From assembly GCA_030374805.1 (NCBI GenBank), contig JARGSG010000114.1, forward strand, positions 1 to 64,000: DNA of 64,000 nt. Direction: 5' to 3'. This document shows positions 49,108 to 58,989 of the stretch, one piece after another. How positions within the stretch are numbered: the first letter of the stretch is position 1; each line of letters starts with the position of its first letter. The translations under genes were made by a program, and so were the position numbers. Source of the stretch: Gracilaria gracilis. Its lineage: Eukaryota; Rhodophyta; Florideophyceae; Gracilariales; Gracilariaceae. Below the pieces are notes generated by a model. That model did not search any database. It was not told the DNA's origin and saw only the letters and a program-made list of their open reading frames with translations.

Positions 49108-51306
49108 ATGACGGCGTCACATACAGCCGCAATGGATCGCTTGCTACCCGTTGTGAACAAGCTCCACAATATATTTCAGAGATGCGGCTTAGCAGACCCA
49201 ATTGACCTTCCTCAGATCGTCGTTGTCGGAGCCCAGTCGTCCGGAAAAAGCTCTGTTCTTGAGTCGATTGTCGGTTTCGACTTCCTTCCTCGAGGCTCGG
49301 GAGTCGTGACGCGGAGCCCAATTCTCATTCAACTTAACAAGGTGAGAACGACTAGCGGAAACGGAGGCTCTCAACGATGGGTTGAGTTTCTGCATGCCCC
49401 GGAGAGAAGATTCGAGACTGAGGAAGAAATTCAGACAGAAATCATCCGCGAAACAGAACGCGTCGCGGGAAAGAACAAGAAGCTCACGCCCACTGCCATG
49501 ATCATGAAGGTTTTTTCCACCGAAGTCGTCGACTTGACGCTTATTGACCTACCCGGTCTCACAAAAGTTCCAGTTGGTGATCAGCCACCAGACATCGAGA
49601 AACTTGTGCGGGCCATGATTTATTCTTACATTGAAAAGTCGAACACGATCATCCTCGCGGTTCATCCGGCCAACACGGACCTAGCTACATCTGATGCTTT
49701 GCAAATGGCGCGACGCGTTGATCCACACGGTCTAAGAACCCTAGGTGTCATTACTAAGCTTGATCTTATGGACGCCGGTACTAACGCTTTGGATATGCTT
49801 CTTGGACGAATAATTCCTCTTCGCCGAGGCTATGTGGGAGTTGTGAATAGGTCCCAGGCCGACCTGGACACAAAAGCAACAGTGATTCAATCCAGAGCAG
49901 CAGAGAAGACATTCTTTCAAAGCCATCCCGTTTATGCGCCGTACGCAGCTAAAATGGGTTCCCAGTATCTTGCGGAGATGTTGAGTACCATGTTGATGGA
50001 GCATATACGGCAGGTCTTGCCATCCATTCGAGCCAAGATAACCATGCAACTTTCAGAGGTAAGAGAGCAACTCGTCTCCCTCGGTCCGGAACTTGGTGGG
50101 GGCGACGATTCAAGTGGCACACTGCTCCATCTTCTTACGAACTACGCGTCTAGCTTCTCGGATGCCATTGACGGTCGCCCAAAGGCCCCAATTGCGACTA
50201 GTGAGCTCGCAGGTGGTGCCCGTATCAGCTTCATATTTCACGATCGTTTCGGAAGGGAATTAGCCAGAATGGACCCATTTGATTCTCTAGGGCCTGATGA
50301 GATCAGAACGGCTCTTAGGAATGCCACTGGACATCGCACCCCCTTGTTCATCCCAGAATCGGCCTTCGAAATGCTTGTCAAGCGGCAAATCGGCATGTTC
50401 TTGGAACCAGCTCTAGCTTGTGTGGATATGGTGTACGACGAACTAACTCGTTTAGCAGAAGTTATTGAGAGCCCCGAACTGGCCAGATTTCACCGTCTTC
50501 GGATAGAAGTGTCTGAAACCACATTGAAACTACTAAGAGAGCGAAAGTCACCAACCATAGAGATGATTCACAATCTAGTCGAAATGGAGATGAGCTACAT
50601 AAATACATGGCATCCAGACTTTGTGGGTGGGAAGCAAGCCTTGGCCGCTATTGTAGAACACGCCATGACGAACAGAGGACCGACCTCATTGCCAGAGACA
50701 ACTGGTAGTGATGTTGGCTTACTTGGAGTGAATAGAGGGGCAAAGTACGGTCATCGTGAAGTCCATCAAGATGCTTGGGTGGAAAAGAATTTGTTAGGGC
50801 AACAATCAAACAACAACCAATCTCGGAGTTCTTCAAACGGCGTCTCAGGCGATGTTGGTCGTGGTCCGGATCCTTACCTTGCGACGAGTAGAAGACGAGG
50901 ACGTACCGGAACAACTATTAGAAGAGGATTACAAGATAGTTTCGCAATGTCAGAGGCCCAGAACATCCCAGCCTCCGGCCAGGTTCGGATTTCTGGACTT
51001 TATGCATTATCAGATGACGAACGGCAGGAGCTTGATATCTTGCGGACCTTATTGGAGAGCTATTTCAACATCGTAAGAAAACGACTACAAGATATGGTTC
51101 CTAAAGCGATCATTACATTTTTGGTGAACAAATCAAAGGACTCGTTGCAGTCTGTATTAGTTAAGAAGCTGTACAAGCCAAATGCTCTTGAAAGATTGAT
51201 GGTCGAATCTCCGGAAACTACGCAAAGGCGAAAGGATATGAAAGCAGTAGAAGCTCTGTTAGAGCAAGCATTGAGTGAAGTCAATGAAATCCGAGATGTA
51301 CACTAA
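49108..51306 (+). CDS. dynamin-related GTPase (Drp1/Dnm1 type)
   Basis: 732 residues from ATG 49108; an in-frame Met at 49132 is an alternative start. The N-terminus MDRLLPVVNKLHNIFQ resembles Drp1. The GTPase domain has G1 GAQSSGKSS (41-49), G3 DLPG (~147) and G4 TKLD (~216). The middle/stalk region follows, then a poorly conserved insert (~530-620, QQSNNNQSRSSSNG) in place of a pleckstrin domain, and a C-terminal GTPase effector domain (ELDILRTLLESYFNIVRKRL, VPKAIITFLVNKSKD). Lack of PH and proline-rich domains separates it from classical dynamins. Drp1-type proteins assemble on mitochondria or peroxisomes and constrict them. Single exon. Confidence 0.93.
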   Translation: MTASHTAAMDRLLPVVNKLHNIFQRCGLADPIDLPQIVVVGAQSSGKSSVLESIVGFDFLPRGSGVVTRSPILIQLNKVRTTSGNGGSQRWVEFLHAPERRFETEEEIQTEIIRETERVAGKNKKLTPTAMIMKVFSTEVVDLTLIDLPGLTKVPVGDQPPDIEKLVRAMIYSYIEKSNTIILAVHPANTDLATSDALQMARRVDPHGLRTLGVITKLDLMDAGTNALDMLLGRIIPLRRGYVGVVNRSQADLDTKATVIQSRAAEKTFFQSHPVYAPYAAKMGSQYLAEMLSTMLMEHIRQVLPSIRAKITMQLSEVREQLVSLGPELGGGDDSSGTLLHLLTNYASSFSDAIDGRPKAPIATSELAGGARISFIFHDRFGRELARMDPFDSLGPDEIRTALRNATGHRTPLFIPESAFEMLVKRQIGMFLEPALACVDMVYDELTRLAEVIESPELARFHRLRIEVSETTLKLLRERKSPTIEMIHNLVEMEMSYINTWHPDFVGGKQALAAIVEHAMTNRGPTSLPETTGSDVGLLGVNRGAKYGHREVHQDAWVEKNLLGQQSNNNQSRSSSNGVSGDVGRGPDPYLATSRRRGRTGTTIRRGLQDSFAMSEAQNIPASGQVRISGLYALSDDERQELDILRTLLESYFNIVRKRLQDMVPKAIITFLVNKSKDSLQSVLVKKLYKPNALERLMVESPETTQRRKDMKAVEALLEQALSEVNEIRDVH

Positions 51307-51644
51307 AGTGATCAAGAAGTGCATGTCCATGAGCTGTGCACACAGTCCCATCCGCAGAAAATACACTGCTTTCTTGAAACCTGTTTTGTCCGGCCCTTGT
51401 ACACTCTTTTGAGTTCAAGGAATTTGGGCAAGATTGTGCAGGAAATGAAAATTGGTTTGGTATGTGTAGCACCAAGGACGCGGTAATGAAGCTTGAGAAG
51501 CCAGTATGACCTCCGTTTCTCCCTTCACGAAATCTGTAGACTCTCTGAAGCTTTACTTCAAGCAATTTCAGCTTCATTTCATATGGGTCACGAACTGTTC
51601 CTTAGGAAGTCAAAAGCTTAGGAATGTACGAAACAAGCACACTA
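51307..51644. other. intergenic between convergent genes
   Basis: Short 3' interval between the dynamin and ClpP stops. Nothing recognised. Confidence 0.5.
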
Positions 51645-52388
51645 TTACGCAGATTGTGCAGATGCAGAATTTTCCTCTTTCGAACGAGGATGGACTACTT
51701 CATCGATCAAACCGAACTGATCGGCCTCTTCTGCGGACATAAAGTGGTCCCTTTCCATCCTGGTCTCTATTTCTTTCAGAGACCGTCCGGTATGCTTAAC
51801 GTATATACCGTTAAGACGTTTCCGCAAGTTCAAGATTTCAGTAGCATGGATGGCAATGTCGCTTGCTTGGCCTTGTGCTCCGCCGCTGGGCTGGTGAATC
51901 ATCACTCGAGCATTTGGAAGTGCTCGACGCTCCCCTGGAGTACCAGCCGCCAGCAGGAGCGATGCCATCGAACAAGCCTGTCCGACGCAGAGTGTAGAGA
52001 TGTCAGGGGCGACATACTGCATAGTGTCGTAGATCGCGAGTCCAGCTGTTACAACTCCACCAGGTGAGTTAATGTACATCGATATTGTCCTAGAAGGATT
52101 CTCGGCCTCGAGAAAGAGCAGCTGCGCGACTATCAAAGACGCCATTGAATCATTAATAGGTCCATTGAGACAAATTATGTGTTCCTTCAGGAGGCGAGAA
52201 TAAATATCGAACACTCGCTCACCCCGTGGTGTCTGTTCCAAGACCATTGGTACCAGAGTAGAGATTGTGGAACAGTGCGCGGTGCCTCCAAGAGCGAGTG
52301 ACCGTGTTGGGCCATTCTTGCAAAAAACTGTCTTGGTTTCTCTCAGGATTGGTATAGATCGAGAAGCCCTCAAGACCGACTGAAACAT
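51645..52388 (-). CDS. ClpP protease subunit, probably mitochondrial
   Basis: 247 residues from ATG 52388. Residues 1-40 are basic and hydroxylated ([19 protein letters not shown]), fitting an organelle transit peptide. The catalytic triad is Ser140 (GQACSMAS), His165 (MIHQPSGG) and Asp214 ([10 protein letters not shown]). YINSPGG and [16 protein letters not shown] are ClpP hallmarks. ClpP forms a 14-mer that degrades unfolded proteins fed by ClpX. All active-site residues are present, so this is not the inactive ClpR. Mitochondrial rather than plastid targeting is inferred from the N-terminus and is not certain. Confidence 0.92.
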   Translation of the reverse strand: MFQSVLRASRSIPILRETKTVFCKNGPTRSLALGGTAHCSTISTLVPMVLEQTPRGERVFDIYSRLLKEHIICLNGPINDSMASLIVAQLLFLEAENPSRTISMYINSPGGVVTAGLAIYDTMQYVAPDISTLCVGQACSMASLLLAAGTPGERRALPNARVMIHQPSGGAQGQASDIAIHATEILNLRKRLNGIYVKHTGRSLKEIETRMERDHFMSAEEADQFGLIDEVVHPRSKEENSASAQSA

Positions 52389-52572
52389 GAAGCAATATGT
52401 AAGAAAAGACACTACTTCGGTGCTGGTTGTTGACTCCCAGGAGCAAGCTTTGAAACGACGTGCGATCAAATCAAACCAGACCTCCCCGTTAATGTCGCTG
52501 CTTCCGATTATCTATTTACCACGGGGTGCTTCAGACAAGTTGAACCTTGGAACAACAGGAGAAATTGTAACG

Positions 52573-52650
52573 GTAGAGGCCGCAACCGAAATATCATTGG
52601 CTACTGCAGAGGCCGCAACTGAAACACCATTGGCTACTGTAGAGACCACA
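52573..52650. repeat. 33-bp tandem repeat near the ClpP 5' end
   Basis: Two full units (52573-52605, 52606-52638) and a partial third share AGAGGCCGCAAC and CATTGGCTACT. They lie 190-260 bp upstream of the ClpP start. A short plus-strand ORF through them is probably not a gene. Confidence 0.75.
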
Positions 52651-53410
52651 AAAATCAAATGATTGGATAACGTAGGGCCACAGCTAAAACATGATTGGCC
52701 AAAGTACTAACTATAACTGCGGCTTCTTCAATAGAGCCCAATGCTGGACACATTGCGGTCTCCGACGTTCCATTCATCTCATAACGTAGAGTGCCCCAAT
52801 GGTGGGATATGATCACTTTCCAGAACGCAACGTAAAAGATTTACTGTAGCTTGGCCGATCTCTGTCGGTTTGCGTTCTTCTTTAACCCAGATCGCAGACC
52901 AGGCAGAGACAAAGCTCGGCAAGAAAGACCAGAGCAAGTAGACAAAACAATGCTCACCTACATAACAAAAAAGACCCTTTAAAACACACCACATAATCGT
53001 ACATGTGCTCTAACCTGGGATGAAATATCTTTCGCCACAGGCGTTTTATCCAATAAGCATCGCTTGGTTGTCTCGTACCATTCAATCACAGCCGCTCATG
53101 AACTCTGCATGCAAAGACTGTGAAGCAATGGCAATTCCTTGTCGGCACAGTAAAGTTTCTCACAGTAGAGCTCTATCTTTTGAGTTCTGACGTTTCAGAC
53201 TATCCCCAGAAAATTTTTACAAGGAACCGGACACGGTTCCCCTTAATTTTTGAAATGCAAAAGCCCACCTTACAACTTACATACCACCTTAAAAAGGAGT
53301 TCCAACATGACTGACTCAATCACCGAAACTCCCGGGCAGCATGCAGTTCACCGCAAACATTTTAAATGCATTTCATGCGACAAACAGCTCCATCCGTCTG
53401 CGAGGCGAGT
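52651..53410. other. gene-poor interval
   Basis: No gene, repeat or motif was recognised between the ClpP upstream repeats and the transposon-like unit. Confidence 0.4.
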
Positions 53411-56400
53411 TCCGGGTACCCTTAACAAATGCGGTACCCCAAAAAAAAGGGGGCACCCCAAAATAGTACACCTAAAACCTTGAATATTAAATATTTTCGT
53501 CAACCTTATGGAAAGATTGTACGCTACCCCATTCTTATTCTTTTAAGCTCACGCCATTCATCCAAACAACTTCGGGGCCTACGTTTTCTACTTTCATGTC
53601 GAACAACTCTACACGAAAACACATTGCCAACCGAACAACAGTACCGCGTCTTGTTTCCACTGCGCTTCACCTTTCTTGACTCATTTGAGGTCTTGGTGCA
53701 CACCACACACCAACGTAGAACTTTTTTGATCTGATTCTCTTTTTTTATCATCCCTCTTGAATTTAGTATAGATATGTGACTTCTGTCGCAACCAAGTCGT
53801 ACTTCGTGCACCCTGGACGCCTTCGAAAAATTAGTTCTCATTCTAACGCATTCCCGTATCTCAGGAATCTCAATGTGAGCAGAAACTTTTTCGTTCCTCA
53901 CCAAAGCCTTCTTCATCTTTCGCCTGGGTAATGGATGCTGATGAATACCTTTCAGAACCTGTCGAAAGGTGATGCTGTTAGAGCCATGTTTTCTCCACAC
54001 TATGTAAGAATCATAATCTTTCTCTTGGGTCTTCAGAATTCGTAACAAGTAGGGGCAATTCACAAACATGATTTGAAGAAAACGCCATATAATTGTTCCT
54101 CTTGGAGTCATTCTGCTCACTTTGAATGGACAATTCGATATAACCCTTGACATCACATCGGTTCCGCCTTTGTATGTATTCCAATGGGACACGAATTTTG
54201 GCCTCACATATTTGGATGCGGGTAGGATACCGTGTCGCTGTACTGTGTTATGAAATGCGGACACAAGTTTTAAGTACGTCTCCACTGACTGCCGGTTTGT
54301 TGCGAATCCCATTACAGCTTTGTTTAACTTTGGAATATCATTCAATGGTAAGGAGGACCACGGGATATACTCAGACTGTAGTTGCCGAAGTGTCTTCGCC
54401 AGAGCCTCAATGACAGAGTGCGGGACACTTACGTCAACGGCATAGATGATTTCCGACCTTGTTGCAGCGACAAATATGACGTTGCAATTACATATAGCGG
54501 CGTGGTGTACTACCTGGTACCTATAATTCTTCCATGGAATATGCTCTTTAAATTGGTTGGACACTGCTTTCATATCGTCTTCTGATAATACTGAACCCTC
54601 AGTGCTGCTTCTTTCCAAATCAATGCTTGAGAATTGCCCATACCTCTCCCGGACAGCATGAGCCATTTCTACAGACTCTCTCCCACTGAACATTTTCAAT
54701 TCGAACACGTACGTTTGTGCGCTGCACGGTTGGTGCCCTGCATTCATGCTTGATGAGATGTTTCTGGACATTGCAATGTTGGTTTTCATGAGCACGGAAA
54801 CCATATCAGGTGAGGTTGTGATGTGACGGTAGGGCTCTGGTGCTCTTTGCAAGGCACCGTATAGCCTTGCGGAGATCGTGCACAAACTTGCCTTCTGTTT
54901 TAAAGAGTGTGGGAGGTTTTCTTGGATCATATTCTCGTTCCTGAGCCCTGCTTTCATGCTTTCGGTCGCCTTTCTGGGTTTGAAACACCAGGAACCTAGC
55001 GCAAGCTTTGTAATTTCATCTCGCAATGTAAGCGGGGTCTCAAGACTTTCCTTCCATTCCGCCAGCACCGATCGAAGAGCATCTTTGTTTTTCGTGCTGT
55101 ACCCAGAAATTTTTCTTTTCTTGCATTCCTCCTTAAGCTCTGCGACATTCATGCCCTCTGACCTCCTCATTGATATTGCCATCATCGGTTCAACGACCAT
55201 CAATGTCTCTCCAATTCTTATGTCAACAAGGCTCGCCAGATAATGGTTGTCGTACGAGTGCGAGAATACTGTGGGTTTCCGTTTCGCAAGAACTTCGAGG
55301 GAACTGAGGGAGGTGGTTGAGGTAAACTTTAATCCCCTGGCGAGAAACCAAAATCGGTCTTTCGAGGACTGTCCCTCAGTCAAAATATTCAGTTGCGCCT
55401 CAAATGCATCGAAGACACGGTCACCGAAAACCTCCAACGCTGGACCCACTAACGTATTTCGTTCTGGGAAGTTAACAGGGAGCTCTACTGAACTGGTAGG
55501 CTTATTGTTCATTGTCGCGCTTTTCGAAACCCATTTGTTTCCAGCCAGGTCTTTGCGAGTTGTTATGAGCATCGCGACCCGGCCTTTCACCAAACTTGAT
55601 TCTCTCAGTGCCAAGTGATATGTCTGCTCACCTGTTTTTTGCCGTTTCACAGCCCAGAACGTTGACATTATTCCCACTTCCTCAATTCTCCATGTGTGCT
55701 TGTACTGCCTACCGGATCCATAGGTGAACGGTGCTTGGGGTCCTCTCTGCTGAGTACCGACAACGTACATATTTACACTCAGAATAGTGTTGACGACATC
55801 GTCAGTGACATATCTCCTGTCGATGTATATCGTACTTTCATTTCGAAAGTTGCAGAATCGAGCTTCGGAATGCCCTTGAATACGGCGTAGTAGTATCCCA
55901 ATCGTGCTGGTTTTGGGTTCTTTGGAGCACGCGTAACGGGTACACAATGTCAAGTCGGTCAGTGGGTTTGAAAGGGTGGTTTGTTGCGCCCCTCTTCCTT
56001 TGAAAAGATTTACTTGGCGCAGCCCAGTTAATGGAGAGAGATCATTGGATCTCTGCCTTGTAACATCGTCGTCTGCAGCGAAGCTCATAGTGTTGACGTA
56101 GAACAACGGGCAGCAAACAGACGCAAAAGCCTCCTCAACTCCGTTGATGTCGCGATCATAAGAACCCGTAACATTTCCATTCCTCATGGCGAAGTCGGTC
56201 TCACGGATGCCTACGGAGCGTATAATCTCTTTCACCCTATCTACGTCAATTGGTCCAATCGAGTACACATCACTGTTGCCTTCACTAGTTAGATCCTCAA
56301 ATGAGGTCTGGTAAAATGCACATGCCGCGATTACTCCAATCGTCGTCCGCAGTTCATCCACACTGCATTCCAAACTACCAGTTTCTCGAAGTCCATTGTT

Positions 56401-57064
56401 CGCCACTCGCAGCAGCTCTTGTACAAAAGAGCCATGTAGCAGTAAATCAAATATCTCCCCCGCCGCAGCAGTGGGGAGAACGTCTTCAGAGCAATGTAGG
56501 CTTTTGGAAACTCGTGAGCGCAGCACTGGCACTACACGCTTTATTTCCTCCATGGCGTTGTGATCAACAGATTGGCACACAATCTCATCTTGTGTTTGTG
56601 GCATTTGAAATGCCAACGTCGCGTTACTGTTTCCCCATGTTTCGTCGCCTGTGTCAAAGAGTTCATCAGTCTCAGTGTAGAGCATCGGATCTGTCGAAAG
56701 CACGGATTGATTCTCATCATCAGAGCTACTCATCAGTAGATAATATGTCGTTGGTGAGTTCTCAAAACCGTTCTCGAGGCAGTGACAACGTTTTGTGAAG
56801 TGCGACGGACATACCGCAGGATGGACACAGATGTACAGTCTGTTAGGGCGCCTTGTACCACTACACATGCTTGAGTGAAGACAGCGACCGACGAAGATTT
56901 CAAAATGTCCGCGCTTTGCTCGGCGGTGGCGGGGAAAGTCGATGGAGAGCAAGTGGTACCGCGACGGCAGGAAGGGGAACCGCCGGTACCCCTTGACAGC
57001 AGAAGGGGTACCGACCCCATAAAAACAGGATTTCAGGCAAGGGGTATTCACGGGTACCCCTACG
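53411..57064 (-). mobile_element. putative DNA transposon with SAP/nuclease-like protein
   Basis: The large minus-strand ORF is flanked by clustered GGTACC palindromes: two at the left (within 53414-53442) and four at the right (within 56953-57060). Left TTAACAAATGCGGTACCCC and right GGGTACCCCTACGCATTC are loosely inverted. Clustered subterminal sites are typical transposase-binding ends. Exact termini and target duplications were not resolved, so the boundaries are approximate. Confidence 0.5.
53524..56733 (-). CDS. SAP domain, PD-(D/E)XK-like and PiggyBac-like C-terminal fusion protein
   Basis: 1069 residues from ATG 56733; the frame extends upstream only from a GTG. The N-terminus is acidic (SSSDDENQS). 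At ~527-562 is a SAP-type DNA-binding motif (GMNVAELKEECKKRKISGYS). Next is a nuclease-like core: SPDMV (~640), FELKMF (~678) and YRYQVVHHAAIC (~744), the D...E-x-K...Q order of YqaJ/lambda-exonuclease enzymes. At ~850, HWNTYKGGTDVMSR resembles the N-x-x-MGGVDxxDQ box of PiggyBac transposases, and the C-terminus has PiggyBac-style paired cysteines (RWCVVC, RYCCSVGNVFSC). The first PiggyBac Asp box was not found. It is unlike the 33-kb transposase. Function as a mobile-element nuclease or transposase is inferred. Confidence 0.55.
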   Translation of the reverse strand: MSSSDDENQSVLSTDPMLYTETDELFDTGDETWGNSNATLAFQMPQTQDEIVCQSVDHNAMEEIKRVVPVLRSRVSKSLHCSEDVLPTAAAGEIFDLLLHGSFVQELLRVANNGLRETGSLECSVDELRTTIGVIAACAFYQTSFEDLTSEGNSDVYSIGPIDVDRVKEIIRSVGIRETDFAMRNGNVTGSYDRDINGVEEAFASVCCPLFYVNTMSFAADDDVTRQRSNDLSPLTGLRQVNLFKGRGAQQTTLSNPLTDLTLCTRYACSKEPKTSTIGILLRRIQGHSEARFCNFRNESTIYIDRRYVTDDVVNTILSVNMYVVGTQQRGPQAPFTYGSGRQYKHTWRIEEVGIMSTFWAVKRQKTGEQTYHLALRESSLVKGRVAMLITTRKDLAGNKWVSKSATMNNKPTSSVELPVNFPERNTLVGPALEVFGDRVFDAFEAQLNILTEGQSSKDRFWFLARGLKFTSTTSLSSLEVLAKRKPTVFSHSYDNHYLASLVDIRIGETLMVVEPMMAISMRRSEGMNVAELKEECKKRKISGYSTKNKDALRSVLAEWKESLETPLTLRDEITKLALGSWCFKPRKATESMKAGLRNENMIQENLPHSLKQKASLCTISARLYGALQRAPEPYRHITTSPDMVSVLMKTNIAMSRNISSSMNAGHQPCSAQTYVFELKMFSGRESVEMAHAVRERYGQFSSIDLERSSTEGSVLSEDDMKAVSNQFKEHIPWKNYRYQVVHHAAICNCNVIFVAATRSEIIYAVDVSVPHSVIEALAKTLRQLQSEYIPWSSLPLNDIPKLNKAVMGFATNRQSVETYLKLVSAFHNTVQRHGILPASKYVRPKFVSHWNTYKGGTDVMSRVISNCPFKVSRMTPRGTIIWRFLQIMFVNCPYLLRILKTQEKDYDSYIVWRKHGSNSITFRQVLKGIHQHPLPRRKMKKALVRNEKVSAHIEIPEIRECVRMRTNFSKASRVHEVRLGCDRSHISILNSRGMIKKENQIKKVLRWCVVCTKTSNESRKVKRSGNKTRYCCSVGNVFSCRVVRHESRKRRPRSCLDEWRELKRIRMG

Positions 57065-57258
57065 CATTCTGGGGCTATGAATACGGACTTAGTTTCGGGT
57101 GAAATTGGAAATATTGTTGGGACGTACCTTGTTAGGTGAATCCGAGATAGAACCTATGAAATAGGTGTACAGTAGAGCCTTGTGGCATATTTGTCCAAAT
57201 ATTTGGCGTCACACCTGCTGGGTAGATACTTTGGCACCCTAACACTATGTTGTCCACG

Positions 57259-58844
57259 TGTAGAGCCCTCGTGGGAGTGCGCAGCCCTAGATACAGTAGA
57301 TAGTATATATGCTCGGGCCATCTCGCCCTGGAGCCACTAAGTTGGGTACCAACGCCTTTGGCGGGAAACGCGCAGGCTCACGAAGACGTTCGGAATCTTC
57401 ACCTCGACAGGGAAGCACAGCGAACGGAGCACTCCGGGAATGACACAGCTAAGCCGGGTGTAAATCCGAGGTCAAACCACCACGACAAGCGTCGGAGCGT
57501 TAGGCTGATTAGTAGTCGGTAGAGACCCACGTGTTCACACGGTCACGAGATGAGTCCTCGAAAGAGAATAGCACGGCAACGACAAGGTGTCGGAAACGGG
57601 CCACTGAGAACAGGGCAAAAGGCAAACCCAAAAAGGGGAGAAAGCAAACCACCAGAGTGGGGAAGAGAGAGAGAGAATAAAGCAAACCCACTACAGGGGC
57701 GAGTATACGACAATAGGTCGGAACGAGACACACAAATAGTGGTTATACTCTGAGCGCCACAAAGGTGGGTAACTATACGTGAACAACGCAGTCGTCACTC
57801 CACTTGGAGGTGAACAATCCGCGAAGGCGTGATAGTTAGAGCCAGAAGCCCTTGCTTGGCAAGGGGCAGTTTACTTGGGGGAGCGGTGCTCAACCCTGTA
57901 AGTACTGAGCTCGGCGCACCACTGACAGTGGGTGCGCCGGGCAAAATAATCTATAAAATATCTAAGTAAATACAGCAATGCTGGGTGCACTGCCTCTGGC
58001 ATGTTCGTGCTACACGTGTGCTATTCACACCCGCTAAACGGCGCCTCGAGCGGTGCAATCCACGTGTACAAGTGTGGAAATTACCTCAGCGAGGCGACAC
58101 GCTAGTAGCGGTGTAGCTCATATACATCTACTAACGCATGATGCGGAAATTAACTAAGTACTTCAAATCGCCTCCAAGGAGTGTTGTCCTTCATAAATAA
58201 AACTCACCTGAGTCTTAACTTCTTCCTGAAGTACGTGGTCTTCATCCCGAACGCTGAGCCATGGTTGTTACTGCCTACGTAGGTTCACGGCTCCTCTATG
58301 GAGAGTAACCACGACTGGTCTCGGTACAATCACCCCTCAGGGCCCCTAATGAAGTTCTTTACTACCAGTTTCTGGCTTGTTTCACTGATTACCCCAGTAT
58401 CAGGTTGTATTTGTTGTCGTTCGCCGAGGTACCGGATCTTTGTTTAGGTCATCGTTTTCCTGGTGCAGGTCTCGCTTCCGCCTCTGCATAGAGTTATATT
58501 TGGACACTCGTGTGTTTGTCTCGTTCCGCTATCGGCCCTGTTCCCGCCGTTGGCACGGGCCGTAGCTTCGCTCGTGTGGTTCTCCGTAGGAGCATTACAC
58601 CGTCTTACGGCACCGTTCGCTCCACTTCTACACTGGTTCCTTCTTGATCCGTCGTCGGTTATTCCTCTCTAAGCCCACGCTCTTCTTTACCTCTGCAGGT
58701 TATTCCAGCACCGTCTTCGGTTTACACCCGGCTGCAACGCGGCACGCGCACGGGCAGAGGGCTCTACTTCTGAGTTCGCCCTTTCGTGGGAGCAGGACTC
58801 GGACATCCTGGTGGACACGTACCCTTTTTGGGGTTTGCTCTACA
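57259..58844 (+). repeat. 5' LTR of gypsy-2 (LTR D), interrupted
   Basis: It starts TGTAGAGC and ends GCTCTACA, an inverted pair. Outside the insertion it is about 730 bp, close to LTR A. Both LTRs carry a TATA box followed by GCCACTAAGT and then A-rich DNA. Here that point is split by 57343-58193. Confidence 0.75.
57343..58193 (-). repeat. solo LTR C nested inside LTR D
   Basis: An 851-bp LTR on the minus strand, starting TGAAGGACAACACTCC at 58193 and ending ACCCA at 57343. It aligns with LTR B at 6938-7791. It is flanked by TAAGT (57338-57342) and TAAAT (58194-58198), a 5-bp target duplication with one change. It contains TTTGGCGGGAAA (57357-57368), an E2F-type site, near its end, and a conserved hairpin near 57930. 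Confidence 0.85.
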
Positions 58845-58847
58845 ATT

Positions 58848-58860
58848 TGGTCTCCCGAAC
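58848..58860 (+). other. primer-binding site of gypsy-2
   Basis: TGGTCTCCCGAAC begins three bases after the LTR ends and matches the site of element 1 at 12 of 13 positions. Confidence 0.7.
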
Positions 58861-58989
58861 TAGAAGAGTCTAGTGCACTAGAGCTTGAAAAGGAAGTTTA
58901 ATTGAAGTAGTACTCATAAGAGTTCGAAACTAGAAGTTTGTTGTTGTTTTGAAGTTGTTTCCCCGCTTGGGTTTATTTCTGTCACTGGA

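Noticed and set aside
52387..52662. 91-codon plus ORF over the ClpP 5' end
   Set aside because: Overlaps the ClpP start and is largely translated tandem repeat.
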